Source of the DNA: Rhodamnia argentea
Taxonomy: Eukaryota; Streptophyta; Magnoliopsida; Myrtales; Myrtaceae
Assembly: GCF_020921035.1 (NCBI RefSeq)
Contig: NC_063154.1
Span: 5,270,001 to 5,334,000, forward strand
DNA length: 64,000 bases
Reading direction: 5' to 3'
Shown piece by piece: positions 11,095 to 22,820 of this stretch (its first letter is position 1; each line of letters starts with the position of its first letter). The translations under genes were made by a program, and so were the position numbers. The notes under the pieces are model-generated. The model was not told where the DNA came from and made no database searches. It saw only the letters and a list, made by a program, of their open reading frames with translations.

Positions 11095-11530
11095 CTTGTT
11101 TTCTTTCGTTGGAGGGTGTTAAGACTCGTGTTATTGTCAAGTTTTCATCTTCATATTCCAGAACGATCTGCTGCGCTTGCTTACGGATATTTTCAATCAT
11201 CAGTTTTCATACAACTGTGGGACTACTGTGCTAACCCGGTGTCCCGGTATACAAAATAGTTTGCCCTGAGTGCATGCAATGGAATATTTGCTAGTTCAGG
11301 ACAGGAGACAATCGAACAGTTCAATTTGTAATTCACAAGGCCACTAGCATATGGGTACTGGCTAGTTGTTCATCCCGGGCTGTCATATACATTTAAGCAC
11401 GCAGAATAGTGTACTGACGAAAAAGTGTGAAATAGCATCACCTTAAGCTTCCGAAGAAGTGACGACAATAGCTTTGAGAGATTGGTACAATGCATCTAAA
11501 GCAAATTATCGAACTTTTATTGCTGTCCAC

Positions 11531-11830
11531 GAGCTTTCTTTCAAAGCTGGAAATAAAGGAACTCCAAGAAAATACTCCACCAGCAAGAACAACATTGCAA
11601 GAAGATCGTTTCGGCTGATCAAGCGGGATTTAAATCCGATCTTCGACAAAAGCCAACTTGGAGGATATACTCAGACCCATGAAAGAAGATGATCAACAAG
11701 AGCAATTGTACGACTATCTGCATGCTGGTAACGATGCATCTCTGCCATAATTTGATCAAACAAACAAGGGGCATCCATTTACAGTCTAGAAGGTAGTCGT
11801 CTGACACCCCTAGGATTTAGCTATCAAACT
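11531..11830 (-). pseudogene. ICMT 5' fragment (isoprenylcysteine methyltransferase)
   Basis: The minus strand matches the N-terminal third of the intact ICMT gene at 29382-29975; the segment around LLLLIIFFHGSEYIL is shared almost unchanged. The start region and upstream flank are also related: 11800-12090 aligns with 30020-30290. The C-terminal catalytic part is absent and the frame is disturbed. It lies tail-to-tail with the GST copy at 10108, the same arrangement as the GST/ICMT pairs at 25360/26797 and 27617/29382. Confidence 0.75.
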
Positions 11831-11871
11831 TTAGGATTTGGTAGGATTTGGTAGGATTTGGTAGGATTAGG
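11821..11871. repeat. Short tandem repeat (GGATTTGGTA)n
   Basis: About four copies of a 10-bp unit, GGATTTGGTA, sit upstream of the ICMT fragment. The corresponding place beside the intact ICMT gene (about 30050-30065) has a single unit (GTAGGATTAGG), so the expansion is specific to this copy. Confidence 0.7.
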
Positions 11872-12657
11872 AATCTTCTCCCATTACTTCGGATCTGAAA
11901 TCGAAGCCGGGCCGAACCTCGAAATGGAAAAACGACATCCCAGATACTCCGAATGACGTTACGACAATGGCATCCGAAAGGAGATGGGAAAAGACTGTGT
12001 AATCAGATTCTGGCATCCAATATGGTTATCTTTATATCTCTTTTTACCTCTTTGGTCTTCATATTGCAGTAGTTCTATTTAAGTATATTTTAGCTTATGA
12101 TCTCTATAGTAGTAGAAGTAGAACCTCATTTAGAGTTGTATCAGGTTGATCTTCAGCTCGAAATCCAGCCGACTTCTTCTGATCTTAGCGAGATAGTCCG
12201 TGCTTTGTTTCACCTCTTGAAATATGTGCTTCGCTTGACTATGTGCATCTTGTCCGATGAGCGTCGCGCCACGGAAGATGAGCCTAGTTTTAGAGTAACG
12301 ATAGTACACAAGGTAGAGAGAAGTAGGTTCACTACTGCAAGCGCATTCCTGCTGTTGCTGCGACAGTCAGGCCATCTTCGATTCAAATCCAGACTTCATC
12401 GATCCAGCACAAAACGTGATTGCCATCCCCTCCTTTAACCTCTCGCGAAGATGGTAGCGATTCGGAGTTTTGTCATGTATGCAAGAAGGAAAGAGTCCAG
12501 TGACTGTTTCCATTCTTTGTGGCCTCCATTGTCAAGCTCGTATTACAAAAAACAAGCAGTTAATTTTCGAGGTTTCCTTGAGTCACCTAGCGATTTGAAC
12601 ACAGGACCTGAGGTTTGCAGATGACTTCCATGATCATCGGAAGCTCCGAAACTCCGT
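11872..12657. other. Duplicated ICMT upstream flank and unassigned spacer
   Basis: Up to about 12090 the sequence aligns with the upstream flank of the intact ICMT gene (30060-30290). From there to 12657 I recognise nothing. A 113-codon plus frame (12097-12438) resembles no known family and has no promoter or splice context, so it is treated as chance. Confidence 0.45.
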
Positions 12658-13835
12658 AACTGGCCTCAATATTACAGTACGATTAGTGTAGAAGTTATAG
12701 AGGATGCTTCCGAGTACGGTGCTTTTTAATTCACTAGCAGATCAGTATCACATGTTGCATGGAGTGTCCTTCCCATTACGAATTTGTAAATACCAATTGA
12801 ATTATATGTGCAAAAAAAAAGAAGAAGATGATTGCTATTGACCCATCACCCCTTTCTCGGGGGCGACTCTCTTTAGGCTTCGTGGTTACGAAGTATCTAG
12901 AGATCATTATAACTTAAGGATGGTTCTGCCTGTCTCCCAGTGGTGCAGGCTGCAAACCTTTAGAAATATTTAACGTAGGTCTGAGGTAGCCCCCCAAGCA
13001 GATCAGATCACATGTTGGCATGTTGCATGGAGTGTGCTTCCCATTATGAATTTCTAAATGCTAATTGAATTATATATGCAAAAAGAAGGATGACTGCAGC
13101 TCACCAATCACTTCTTTCTCGAGGGTGACTCCCTCTGGGCTTTGTGGTTACAAAGTGCATAAAGATCATTACAATTTGGGAATGGTTCCACCTGTCTCCC
13201 AATGGAGCAGGCTACAAACTTCTAGAATTATTTAACGTCGGCCCCAAGCCAGACCCCAACTAGATTATATCACATATTGCATGGAATGTGCTTCCCATTA
13301 AGAATTTCTAAATTCCAATTCAATTATATACGCAAAAAAGAAAGATGATTGCGGTTGACTAATCACCTCTTTCTCGGGGGTGATCCTCTCTGAGCTTTAT
13401 GGTTACGAAATACCTAGAGATCATTACAAATTAGTAATGGTTCCCTCTATCTCCCAACGGGCTGCAAACATATAGAATTATTTAATGTCGGTCCAAGGTC
13501 GACCTCCAAGCCGCCCCCTCCCCCTCAATTCATAGCATATTATTTTTTTCTTTCCATAGGGAAAATACCAGAAAGACTTACGGAAGTAAATCTTACTGTT
13601 TTTCATTAAGCCTTTTTAAGGACATGTTCAGGTATACTCAATATTATAGTATGACTAGTGTAGAAGTTCCAAAGGATGCTCCCGATTAAGGTGCTTTTTA
13701 ATTCACAAGCAGATCATATCACATGCTGCAAAGAGTGTGCTTCCTATTACGAATTTCCAAGTGCCGATTGAATTGTATATACCGAAAAGAAAGATGACTG
13801 CCGTTGGCCAATCACCTCTTCCTCTGCCTGAGCTG
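12658..13835. repeat. Tandem repeat array, about 262-bp unit
   Basis: Copies begin at about 12736, 12997 and 13261 (spacing 261 and 264 bp), with a further partial copy at 13708-13835. A 78-bp lead-in (12658-12735) also precedes the last copy (13631-13707). Shared landmarks are AGCAGATCA..ATCACATG, GTGTGCTTCCCATTA, TTTCTCGGGGGTGA, GATCATTA and CCTGTCTCCCA. Each full unit holds a potential 6-bp-stem hairpin (CTTCGTggttACGAAG at 12878; CTTTGTggttACAAAG at 13140). No coding capacity is apparent and the origin is unknown. Confidence 0.8.
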
Positions 13836-15089
13836 GACATATGGGCCCTGTTCATTTAAAAAATGAATTATTCGATAAACATTTTCCTCAAAATAATTAT
13901 TTATATTGCTGTAAAATTACTCAACAAAAAATATTTTCATCATTATTCCATGTTAAACATTTTTGTTAACGATGACGATATTTTTTCGTTCGTGCATTCG
14001 TTTGTTGTTAACGATATAATTGAGTAGAGGAAGGTCAGTTACTTCTTAACTACCAATTAGTCGGGAAGGATAGAACATGTGTTTTGGGCACGGAACAATG
14101 AAATTCTGCATCAAAACTAATATTTTTAGGAACTAGTAGAGTTCATTGCTTCCATAAAGAAGTACATATTCTTTACATTTCATGCACACTGCTATTGATT
14201 TTGTTTCTCCTATTTAGACCTGTCAAATGGGCGAATCGGATTGGATTTGGGCGGGGTCGAAAATGATCAGACCCATATTGATCCATTTAACCGTTTTGAC
14301 CCAATAAAAATCTAGCAAGTCATGCCGGACCCAACCCAAACCCTGACCCATATTGTTAAAAATCCAACGACGGGCGGACGAAGATTTTCCAACATAAAAA
14401 ATGCGAAGAATTATCAGTGATGCAATCCGAGAAATTGGAAGCGGAAAATACAAGGCGCTGCTTGCCACAGTATAATAGATTTAATATTTTTGAGACAATT
14501 TTCTTCTCTGTCTCGGTAAACATTTTTACCAACTCTCTCTCTCTCTATATCTCGATCTCGACATTTGATTTTTTTTTTTTATAGCTAATTTGAACAGCAC
14601 AGTACTTAAGACTGATTCAAAGTTGTAGGCTGCATCTGTCTCTCTTCAAAGTCAACATGTAATTTAAAATTTAGAACATTCTAAAATGAGGGATTGGCAG
14701 TCACTTCTTTCCCTCTCCTTCTTACGCTATTAGTTTAACTTTTTATTTGGGTCTATTCTATGTAATGTACAAATGGTGGGAGCATGCTGTCGAATGATGA
14801 TGAATCTGACCTATCAAAGCCACGGGATAATAACAAATAATAAAGCAACTTGTACTGACTGAGGAAGGCCATACATCGCCACGACTAAAGAACATGCATA
14901 AAACTGGGGGATTAGTTTTAATGCACCACGTAGTCTCCACTCTCGCAACGGTATAGCTGGCGTGATTAGGTTAGAAATAATCACCGAATTATGGTGTTCT
15001 TAGCATATAAGATCAGAAGCACGCGAATGAGTTGACTCAATTAATGACATTTATAAACTAAATGAATTGTAAATGAGTAAAAATATGAG
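13836..15089. other. Intergenic with element fragments
   Basis: A fragment of the TTTGTTTC/AAAATATTTTC fold-back family lies at about 13850-13990. A single TAGACCTGTCAAATGGG end at 14215 opens a stretch rich in GACCCAT/ATTGATCCATTT motifs that resembles the right end of the element at 1020-1485. No gene is seen. Confidence 0.45.
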
Positions 15090-15772
15090 TTTTTTTTTTT
15101 TTTTTTGGTAAAGGTAAGATATATATTGAGTAAAGCGCAGATTACAAAACAAAACCTCCGCCGCACACCACCGGAGTGTCGCTAAAAGCGTAAGGGCAGC
15201 TCGGGTAGAAAAATCTAACTAGACAAGAGCCACAGAGAGGCCAACAACCAAGACCAAACTGTGGGGACTATACAAGAACCTGTACAAGAGTGACGCAAGT
15301 AGCTGTATAAGATAAAGACCAAGCACCATGGTCCAAAATGATAACAGGAAGGACAAACTTCCCAAAAATCAATCAAAAATCGCGGAGGAGATGCCCCAAG
15401 AAATCTGCATTATTCGATTTACGGGGATGTCGTCAACACGTCTGAAGGTGGTAGCCTTATCCTTGACCACCTTTTGAAGACATTCCTTGATGGCAGTCAA
15501 ATTAAGTTGCTTGTTGCGGAATAGGATGTGATTCCGTTCCGTCCAAATCACATGGCAAAGAGCGCCAAATGAGAATCTTGCAATGCATTGATAAAAGAGG
15601 TGGCCCCGAAAGTGCTTCATCACCCACCTAAGGTTGTCTTGCCAAGAAGCATTATGCCAAGCAAAGTTGCACTTAGCCGACCAAAATAGAGCAAGGGCAT
15701 TTGTAATACTACAACCAAAAAATAAATGGTCAATAGAGTCAGGGCGATAATTACAAAAACCACTTAGCCGAC
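15090..15772 (-). mobile_element. 5'-truncated LINE (L1-type non-LTR retrotransposon) 3' end
   Basis: On the minus strand the sequence ends in a poly-A tail (plus-strand T run 15090-15106), as expected of a LINE 3' end. Upstream of it the minus strand reads through the C-terminal part of a plant L1 reverse-transcriptase polyprotein: a zf-RVT-like stretch (CNYRPDSIDHLFFGC) then FGALCHVIWTERNHILF at about 15500-15560. Only about 680 bp remain, so the endonuclease and catalytic RT domains are gone. A 17-bp string, ACTTAGCCGACCAAAAT, occurs twice (about 15670 and 15761), the second copy at the truncation junction. Confidence 0.85.
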
Positions 15773-16174
15773 CAAAATGAGTTTGTCTTTAAACTCGTTT
15801 ACAACCCACATATAATTAAGTTTTCAACTCAAACCTATCAACGACTCATTTATTAAAACTTGAGTAACCTATATTTGACTAACTTCATTGAATGTGGATT
15901 AAATTGTGGATTTTCAACCCATGCTGGCACATCTTCTCATATCTTGTGAATCTATGTGCACGTTCGTATCCTAAATTTTGCATAAAGAAAATGGGGTGGG
16001 GGTGGGGGGAGGAGAAAGTTAGATTAAATTTGGCATTCGACCAAAATTGTCATTGTCATCGATACATAAATTTCTTTTACACCAACACCTTTTTTTCTGT
16101 TCACTATAAGTATAATGAATTATCAACAATATGTCCACAAACATCTCTCTCTCTCTCTAAACCAACACCCTACT
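15773..16174. promoter_or_regulatory. Upstream region of DUF6817 copy B
   Basis: AT-rich spacer. CTATAAGTATA near 16105 is a plausible TATA box, followed by a CT-rich leader (16143-16158) about 15 bp before the chosen start. An upstream in-frame ATG at 16115 would add 20 residues, but they are absent from copy A, so ATG 16175 is preferred. Confidence 0.5.
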
Positions 16175-17599
16175 ATGGCCTCCACTGCACCACCACAATC
16201 TCTCTCTCCTCCCAACAACACCGACCTCCAAGCCCTCCTCCACGCTGCACGGCCTTTCCTGCGCGGCGAACTTGAGGTCGTCGACCCACGCCTCCCCTCC
16301 CTTGTGGCCACCCTCCGCTCGGCCGGTGCTGGGGAGTGCTGGCACAAGAACGGCCGCTTCCTCGACCACCTCCTCGCCATGTACCGCATCCTTCGTCTCT
16401 GGGGGGCCCCTGACGCCGTCTCCCTCTGCGGCCTCTACCACTCTGCCTACTCCAACTCCTACGTCGACCTGGCCATTTTCGAACCCAACGCCGGCCGTGA
16501 CGTCGTCCGCAGCCACGTCGGCAATGCCACTGAGCGCCTCATCCACCTGTTCTGCACCGTCCACAGGCCAACCCTTATCCTCGATGACCTGCTCTTCCGC
16601 TATGATGACTCGGAGCTCATCGAGCACCTGAAGCTCTCAGAGACGTCCCTCCGGAACGCCAAGGAGAAGGGAGTGTTCAGAGGCGACGAGGCGTGGCGGC
16701 AGAAGGTCCAGTCGCTGTTGCCCGCCGAGGGGATAAGGGTGAAGCACGTAGACACGGGAGAGGACGTGCTCGTTTCGAGGAGGGTGGGGGCGGTTTTCTT
16801 GATGATGACCATGGCTGATTTCAGCGACCAGTTCTTTGGGTTTCAGGTGACGGTTGTCATGTTCATGTCATCATACTCGGATTATTCGTTACTATTGCTG
16901 TTAGTTTCTGTCGGTAATCTTGTTCTGATGAGAAATTGACACCGTTTACTTTTTCAGGACATGCTGTTGGAGAACAGCGACGGGCGGTTGGAGTTCACCG
17001 GGAACAATTTCTGGGCACTGTGGCCAGGGGACGGGAAGCCCGGGCTCTGGATGAACTCAGTATCGAGGATGGGCGCGATCTACATGCTCGTAGTGAGAGA
17101 GGAAGAGATCTTCACGCTGGAGAAGAGGAAGAGCCAAGGCAACGCCGACTCCGAGCCGCCATCAGCAGAGCGGGACGAGGACATCGAGCTGGTGGTGCCG
17201 CCGGTGTTCGAGTCCTGCACGCGGGTGCTCAGCGCGAGGGACCAGATCGAGGCGAGGGACAAGTACTGGGAAGCAGTGAGCGACATGAGCAAGTTCGGAG
17301 GGGCCGAGCATTACGACGCGGTGGAGCGGAGCCTGAGGGAAACCGTAGAGAAGAACCCGTTCGTCGGGGAGCCGCGGGTGGTGCTGGGGCAGCTATATCT
17401 TGGGAAAGGGCGGTACGAGGAGGCGGAGAGGGAGGCGGAGGCCGGGCTGAGGCTGCTGCTGGGGTGGGGGAGTTCCTGGGACAAGAGGATGCCCTGGGAA
17501 GTGTGGGTGTCCTGGGCGAGGGTGCTGTTCATGAAGGCCAGAGAGAAGTCGTGGCCTAACACTTCTTTTGGGATTCTCGCTCTAGGGCTCGTGGGGTGA
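16175..17599 (+). CDS. DUF6817-domain protein, copy B
   Basis: Two exons, 16175-16846 and 16958-17599, with a phase-0 intron at exactly the same place as copy A (after GFQ), encode 437 residues. The conserved CWHKNGRFLDH and GLYHSAYSNSYVDLAIF segments and the C-terminal TPR-like NPFVGEPRVVLGQ are all present. Differences from copy A are scattered substitutions plus small length changes in the acidic linker, and no disabling change is seen, so both copies are probably functional. The gene is again followed by TatB about 2.2 kb downstream; the extra distance relative to block A is explained by elements at 17655 and 18461. The family's function is unknown, and a role linked to its TatB neighbour is not implied by anything I see. 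Confidence 0.88.
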
Positions 17600-17654
17600 T
17601 TTGCTAAGGTTGTGACGGGGTTGTTGACCCGAGTAATGGTGAGGCGGGGCACCA

Positions 17655-17998
17655 TAGGAAAAATTGTGCAACAAGTCTTTTTCTGTAATAAACTTTTTAA
17701 TTGTGTCAATTTAATTTTAAATTTTTTGACAATTTATCAATTTAGTCTTAAATCTTTTAACAATTTGCCAATTAATCTCAAATCTTTTGACAATTTATCC
17801 GTGTAGTCCTTCCGGTCAACTATCCAAATAACGGGTTTAGGAATAAATTGTCAAAATGTCAAAATATTTAGGATTAAATTAGCACAAACGAAAGATTTTC
17901 AAGGCTAAATTAACAATTCGCCAGAAGATTTAGTATAAAATCGGCACAATTGAAAGGTCTATGATTGAATTGGCTTCACTGCACAATAGGTTTATGAT
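17655..17998. mobile_element. Fold-back miniature element
   Basis: The two halves are imperfect inverted copies built from repeated motifs of the type TTGACAATTTATCAATTTAG on one side and TAAATTNNCACAATTGAAAG on the other, meeting near 17820-17835. No coding capacity is present. It sits between DUF6817 B and TatB B only. Confidence 0.6.
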
Positions 17999-18460
17999 TT
18001 TTTGGATAATTATCTAGAGCGGGGATATAGAGAAAAGCTTTTATTGCTCGTGTGCATCTTACCATTTATCGCGATCGCGGGTCCTTCTCTTCCTCAGTTG
18101 GTGTATGAATAAGGGGGCGATACTTCATATCATCATGCCCCAATCTTCATCTTTTAGCTTCTAATGGCAATGCGTTGATGATTTTCCTCCTCCATTCCTT
18201 TTAGCCGACACAATAACAGGGCACGAGCAAACTGAGCGATGCATTTTTGGAGCATTTGATAAGGGAAGAAAACGAGCACAAGCCTCGTCACATCTATCAC
18301 GAGCTCCCCCACTTGGAAAAAAAGTAACGTTCTCCGGGGATATTTGTCATACTTAGGCAAATGATTAGTGAACATAACTGAAAGACAAAAAGATTAGAGG
18401 CTAACTGAGAGAGCCATTAGTAACCACTTCATGGAAATGAAATTTATAGGTTCCATCTTA
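17999..18460. other. Spacer between two elements
   Basis: No gene or recognised element. The minus strand has a 73-codon open stretch (18154-18375) without family resemblance, which I treat as chance. Confidence 0.4.
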
Positions 18461-19375
18461 GGGTGCGTTTGTTTCGGTGAAAGTGTTTTTTGGGAATTAA
18501 TTTTCTGGACTTTCACTCGTTCAATTCGTCGAAGATGGTTATACTTTCCAAGCAACGGAAAATTCATTCATAAAATTAGGAATGTGAATTTCTAAATCTA
18601 AAGAGGTGAAAACATTTTTCAAAATTGCTCATCTCGAATATTGTTATATACTAAATAGTTTATTTACAAATATTTTATTTGTTAATTTTTTATAAAAAAA
18701 AAATTTCTTTTCTTTCTTCTACTACCGATCGCCGCCACAACGACGGCCGGCAACTGGCCATAGACGAGGGACTAGCTCGGCCTTACCAGATTCTGATGAT
18801 CCGAATCTCGCCATCCTCGAGGGAGCTCATCCCTCGCTAGATCGGCGAGTCACCGAACACCTCCATCTTCCCTCTGCTTCTAGAACATAAATCGGCAACG
18901 GGGATGACCAAAAGTTGGAACACGCACCTAAGCACGGACCAAAGAAGGCACAAGTCTTCGTGAATTCAGAACCAGTGATGCTCCGACGCCAAAGCTCTTT
19001 GTTCGATTGACACACCTTCTCCAATCGGCTCTTCTCTGAGGTCGAGTCGTCTCTCTCTGGGGAGGCCTCGACCTCGCCCGCGGCCGGTTAGCTTATCTCT
19101 CGCCCGTGGCTGGTCGTCAGCCATTGCCGTGGCCTGCAGTAAAAGAAAGAAAAGAAAAAATAAGAAAGGGAAAAACTAAAAAATGAAAATGAAAAACATT
19201 TAAAAGTTTGAATTTTTTTTTTTTTGCCTCGAATAAAGTCATAAGATTCAAACACAACAAGACATTTTGGTCGAATATCACAACCGAAAAAAAAAAACTA
19301 GTCATTTACCTGAAAAATGATTTCTTTAAAAGGATTTTCCTTTATCATGAAGTTTTTCCCCAATCAAAGGGACCG
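18461..19375. mobile_element. Tourist/PIF-Harbinger-like element with GC-rich core
   Basis: The left end is GGGTGCGTTTGTTTCGG, and the right end read backwards is GGTCCCTTTGATTGG, a diverged inverted partner. TTA occurs at both borders (18458-18460 and 19376-19378), the usual PIF/Harbinger target. The centre (about 18720-19140) is GC-rich with GGCCGG and CGCCC motifs, a style I associate with Myrtaceae repeats. No transposase is visible. Confidence 0.6.
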
Positions 19376-19644
19376 TTATATTGAGTGCGAAGCGTGGTTG
19401 CCAAGTAACACATGAATTTCACTTTTTGTATGAATCTTGCAGTTCTCAAAAGTCAGAAGTCAACTTCTATATGATCTTCATTTTAGAAACAAGATTTTGG
19501 TTGTTCGACGTAAAAACTAGATTTTGGGTCTGGGTGTTCTCGAACATGGGTGTCGGTTAATTTTTCTAGTGCTAAATATTATAAGCTAAGTCCATTAGTT
19601 TATTTTTACAGCTACTGTTTTAGTTGGACGTGCGGCCTCAAGCC

Positions 19645-19650
19645 GGCCCA
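19645..19650 (+). promoter_or_regulatory. Site II-like element (GGCCCA) upstream of TatB copy B
   Basis: This is the same hexamer and context as at 6677-6682, 167 bp before the TatB B start. A CACGTG G-box core lies close downstream at about 19699-19704. Confidence 0.5.
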
Positions 19651-19816
19651 TGGGTTGAACCGATTACCCAATTGACCGACCCGGAAAAAAGGTACCCGAC
19701 ACGTGCTCGTTCGAACCCCACCCTTGTCCGGGTTGTCCCCTCCTCTTCTCCTGAAGTTCGTAGTAACAGACGTCGGAGTGACGGAAGCTGACGACCCCTC
19801 GACCATTAACGGCGAC

Positions 19817-21426
19817 ATGTTGGGACTCTCTTACGGCGAGCTCTTCCTCTTGATCGGAGCAACCGCTGCCCTAATCGGTCTCTCTCTCTCTCTCTCTCTT
19901 TTACACATCCATATGCGCGCAATGCTTTTACGTTCGTCCTCTCCGTTTCTGCGGGTGACGCGATGAGTTGAGTTTTCGGCGGTGAACTGTTGACAGGACC
20001 CAAGGACCTTCCGATCATAGCGAGAACCGCGGGCCGGTTGGCGGGTCGAGCCATCGGATACGTTCAGTTAGCCCGGGGGCAGTTCGATTCCGTCATGCAG
20101 CAGACTCAAGCCCGTCAGGTTGTTCCTTTTCCTCGTCCATACCATTGTCTCCGTCACGCATTCCAGTGAGATTTTGCATCGATTAATGGTTCGATAGATA
20201 GCAATTATGCGTTCGTTTTTTTCTCATCCGCGATATAGTTTTTGGGAGGTTTGACAGTAGAGACCGTCAATCGAAGTGTCGATAAGACATTTGGAATTGC
20301 TCGCCGATGTACATCGTGCGAAAGACTAGGAGTTCCAATCTGTTGATTGAGCGGTATACGGTTGGGTTTTTGAACTTGAATTGAAGTGTCCAGTTTAGCA
20401 TCGAGCGCATAAACTGGAGCTTGTGAAAAAGAGGCTAGATTGCTGAAAAAAATACCATTTTGAAGGATGTCGGATCATCTTTAGTGGAATTGTTCGGTTG
20501 TTACTTTGGCTAGGATGTTTTTCGCTCGCTTACCATTTTACTTGGACAATCAGGTGCACAAGGAGCTACAGGACACGATAGCCCAGTTGGAAGCCATACG
20601 CCATGAAGTCAGAAGCATATCTTTCGTGAATCCTGGCCCGTTGACTCGAAGGCTGGTGGATGATCCAAGCAACACCTCCATTAGCAGTGGTAATTTTTTT
20701 GTCATTGTTTGCTGAAAGCTGATTGTTACAATTATCACGCATCTCTGCTTCTCATGTTTTCTCTCTTTGGGTATATAGGTGACAAATTGCCCAAGGCACC
20801 TACCGAAGGAGATACACAGACGACTAACTTCACAAAGGTTTTGTCTGGCCATATTTTTGTTTTCATCATTTTTTATCGCCGCGTTGAATTGGCACTGAAG
20901 TATTGAACTTTTTATAGGATTTTGGTGCTGCTGGATTAGACCTAACTAATATGCATAGCCAGGCAATAACATATGAGAAGTTGGCTGAATCACCGGCCAT
21001 AAGGTCTGGTTCACCACAAAGCAGTACTAAGGCAGACAGCGTTGATGATGAATCCGGTATTCCTACCGTTTTGCCCGTGTCAGCTGAAACTGCCGGTTTA
21101 TTGCCAAAGCGGAAAGGTAACACATCTGTCAGGTTCAGTCATTGTATAATATTCTATGGCCTTTGTCAGGGGTTTGGGCAATGAATTTGAAGGAATTTTT
21201 TACTGGCCTCCTGGATAAATTGAAGACTTGTTCTAATCAAGAAAGAAATATTGGAGTTGTTCTGGTCATATGCTGCTTAAATTGTGTCGCCTAAGCTGAT
21301 CTCTAATATTGGGCAGACGACGTAAAAGGATCTGACATTGTGTTGGAGGCTATGTTGGAGGCAGAGGTGGCTCGCAACGCCAAAGAATTTTTCTCTCAAC
21401 CCCAGAATCAAATAAAATATGAGTGA
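19817..21426 (+). CDS. TATB: Mitochondrial-type twin-arginine translocase subunit TatB, copy B
   Basis: Six exons (19817-19877, 19997-20118, 20554-20689, 20779-20837, 20918-21116, 21317-21426) encode 228 residues; exon lengths 1-5 are identical to copy A. Glu8, the Gly21-Pro22 hinge and the amphipathic GPKDLPIIARTAGRLAG helix are conserved. The middle segment (HKELQDTIAQLEAIRHEVR) is a predicted coiled helix, followed by an acidic, Ser/Thr-rich, probably disordered tail. The product should be an inner-membrane component handling folded proteins with TatC. This copy ends QNQIKYE, which I take as the ancestral C-terminus because copy A differs by one base in a C run. Copy A and B differ elsewhere only by scattered substitutions, so both may be expressed. 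Confidence 0.87.
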
Positions 21427-22489
21427 GAAGGTATTTATTCAGATCTGCTGTTGCTCTTAGTTTCTTGAGGAGGAAGAGTTATTACTCATACTGATTCTCC
21501 AATTGGTGGGTGGATATTGTTCAATTCATGCTGCTCATATACTCGCTTCGGTCTTTACTTCCTACATGCCCTCTTAATTCCACAAATTACACGATAATCG
21601 AATGATGTTTAGTAAGACTGTGCACTTGCATATGATATATAGAACTTAATGTAAGAATTGGTTGGGGATGAGAAGAGACTTCATGATATTGAATCTTCAA
21701 AATTATTAGTGGAGGATAAGTGCATGCATTTTCTACCTAGAAAATTTCCATGTATGGTCATATCTGTGATAAGTATATAGATATAGATGCGAAAATGCAT
21801 GCAACCGTGTTGGATAAATCTTCTTCTGGAAGACAATTCCATTCCCCAAAATAAATTCGGCATATTTGGTGCTTACCTTCAGTTTTTCTGGGTCACTCTT
21901 GTATGATGGTTGAAAGTGATTTGCCCTTCCTTCCTAGTACCCAAAATTTTGACATCCTTTGACATGCCAATCCCAAGCAATGTCTAGCATCATGCTGTGC
22001 ACGAAGTAAAAGGATAATTTTCGTGGCTGTATAGGCGAAGAAATTGTATATTCAGGGAGCATCGCCGTCTCCCTCTCTTAGAATTGCGGTTCTCACATTG
22101 GCAGGAGTGTGGAACTCTTGAGAGTGCCCTTTTACAGCCCTTGGTTTTATTATCTGTCCGTGTCTTGAGGTTCTCAAGGCTGGACTTGCTGGAAGAGCGA
22201 CTATATGGACCAAATAATGGAGGATTTCAATTCCACCATGTCTTCGTGATATTGTAGCTTGGGGAAAAAACGATGAATCCACGAAGGGCATGAATCATTT
22301 GTTTCATAGCTCAGATCAGTTCGGTGATTGTTTCGTTCCTCCTTTTGTGTGCGTTACTCCTCCATGAAGCTTTTGCCCCATTCTTCAGTTATGACAGTTA
22401 CTCATCTTTCTCCTATATGTAGTTATTGTAATGAGATTGCAGAAACTCTGAATGAATTTATTCCCTTCCCAATTGCACTTTAAAGATAG
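21427..22489. other. 3' flank of TatB B, partly homologous to block A
   Basis: This stretch aligns with 8360-9330 (for example TTGGTGAGTGGATATTGTTC-like and TGGTGCTTACCTTCAGTT landmarks), except that 21903-22017 is the reverse complement of 8881-8998. No gene is seen. Confidence 0.6.
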
Positions 22490-22820
22490 ACTTGTGTGGA
22501 TAATGACACCGTAAGTATGGCGCTCACTTGAGAGCCATAACTTTTATTTGGATCACTTGAGTGTCATAACTTTTAAAATAATACATTCACTTGAGTGTCA
22601 TAATTTTCAATCGATTAATTGAGTGACACCGACGTGGCATCACATTTTCTAGTGAACATTTTAAAAAGTCATGGCAATCAAGAGATCAATTGAAAAGTTG
22701 TATGGTATTCAAATGAGTTCTGCACGCAAATTATGACACTCGAGTAATCGAAAAAAATTCATGTCATTCAAGTGAGCGCCGCACGAAAGTTACAACACTT
22801 GTGGTATCCGTTTTTCCAAA
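22490..22820. mobile_element. Fold-back element, CACTTGAGTG(T/C)CATAA family
   Basis: It is built of repeated CACTTGAGTGTCATAACTTTT units facing inverted AAGTTATGACACTC-type units, with ends GGATAATGACACCG and GGTATCCGTTTTTCC. It is the same family as 37260-37654, and a fragment lies at 27485-27590. Non-coding. Confidence 0.65.

Noticed and set aside
12097-12438. 113-codon open frame after the ICMT fragment
   Set aside because: No family resemblance, splice context or conservation in the other duplicated blocks.
14215-14470. Second full copy of the TAGACCTGT element
   Set aside because: Only one terminal repeat is clear; the other end could not be found, so it is kept as a fragment.
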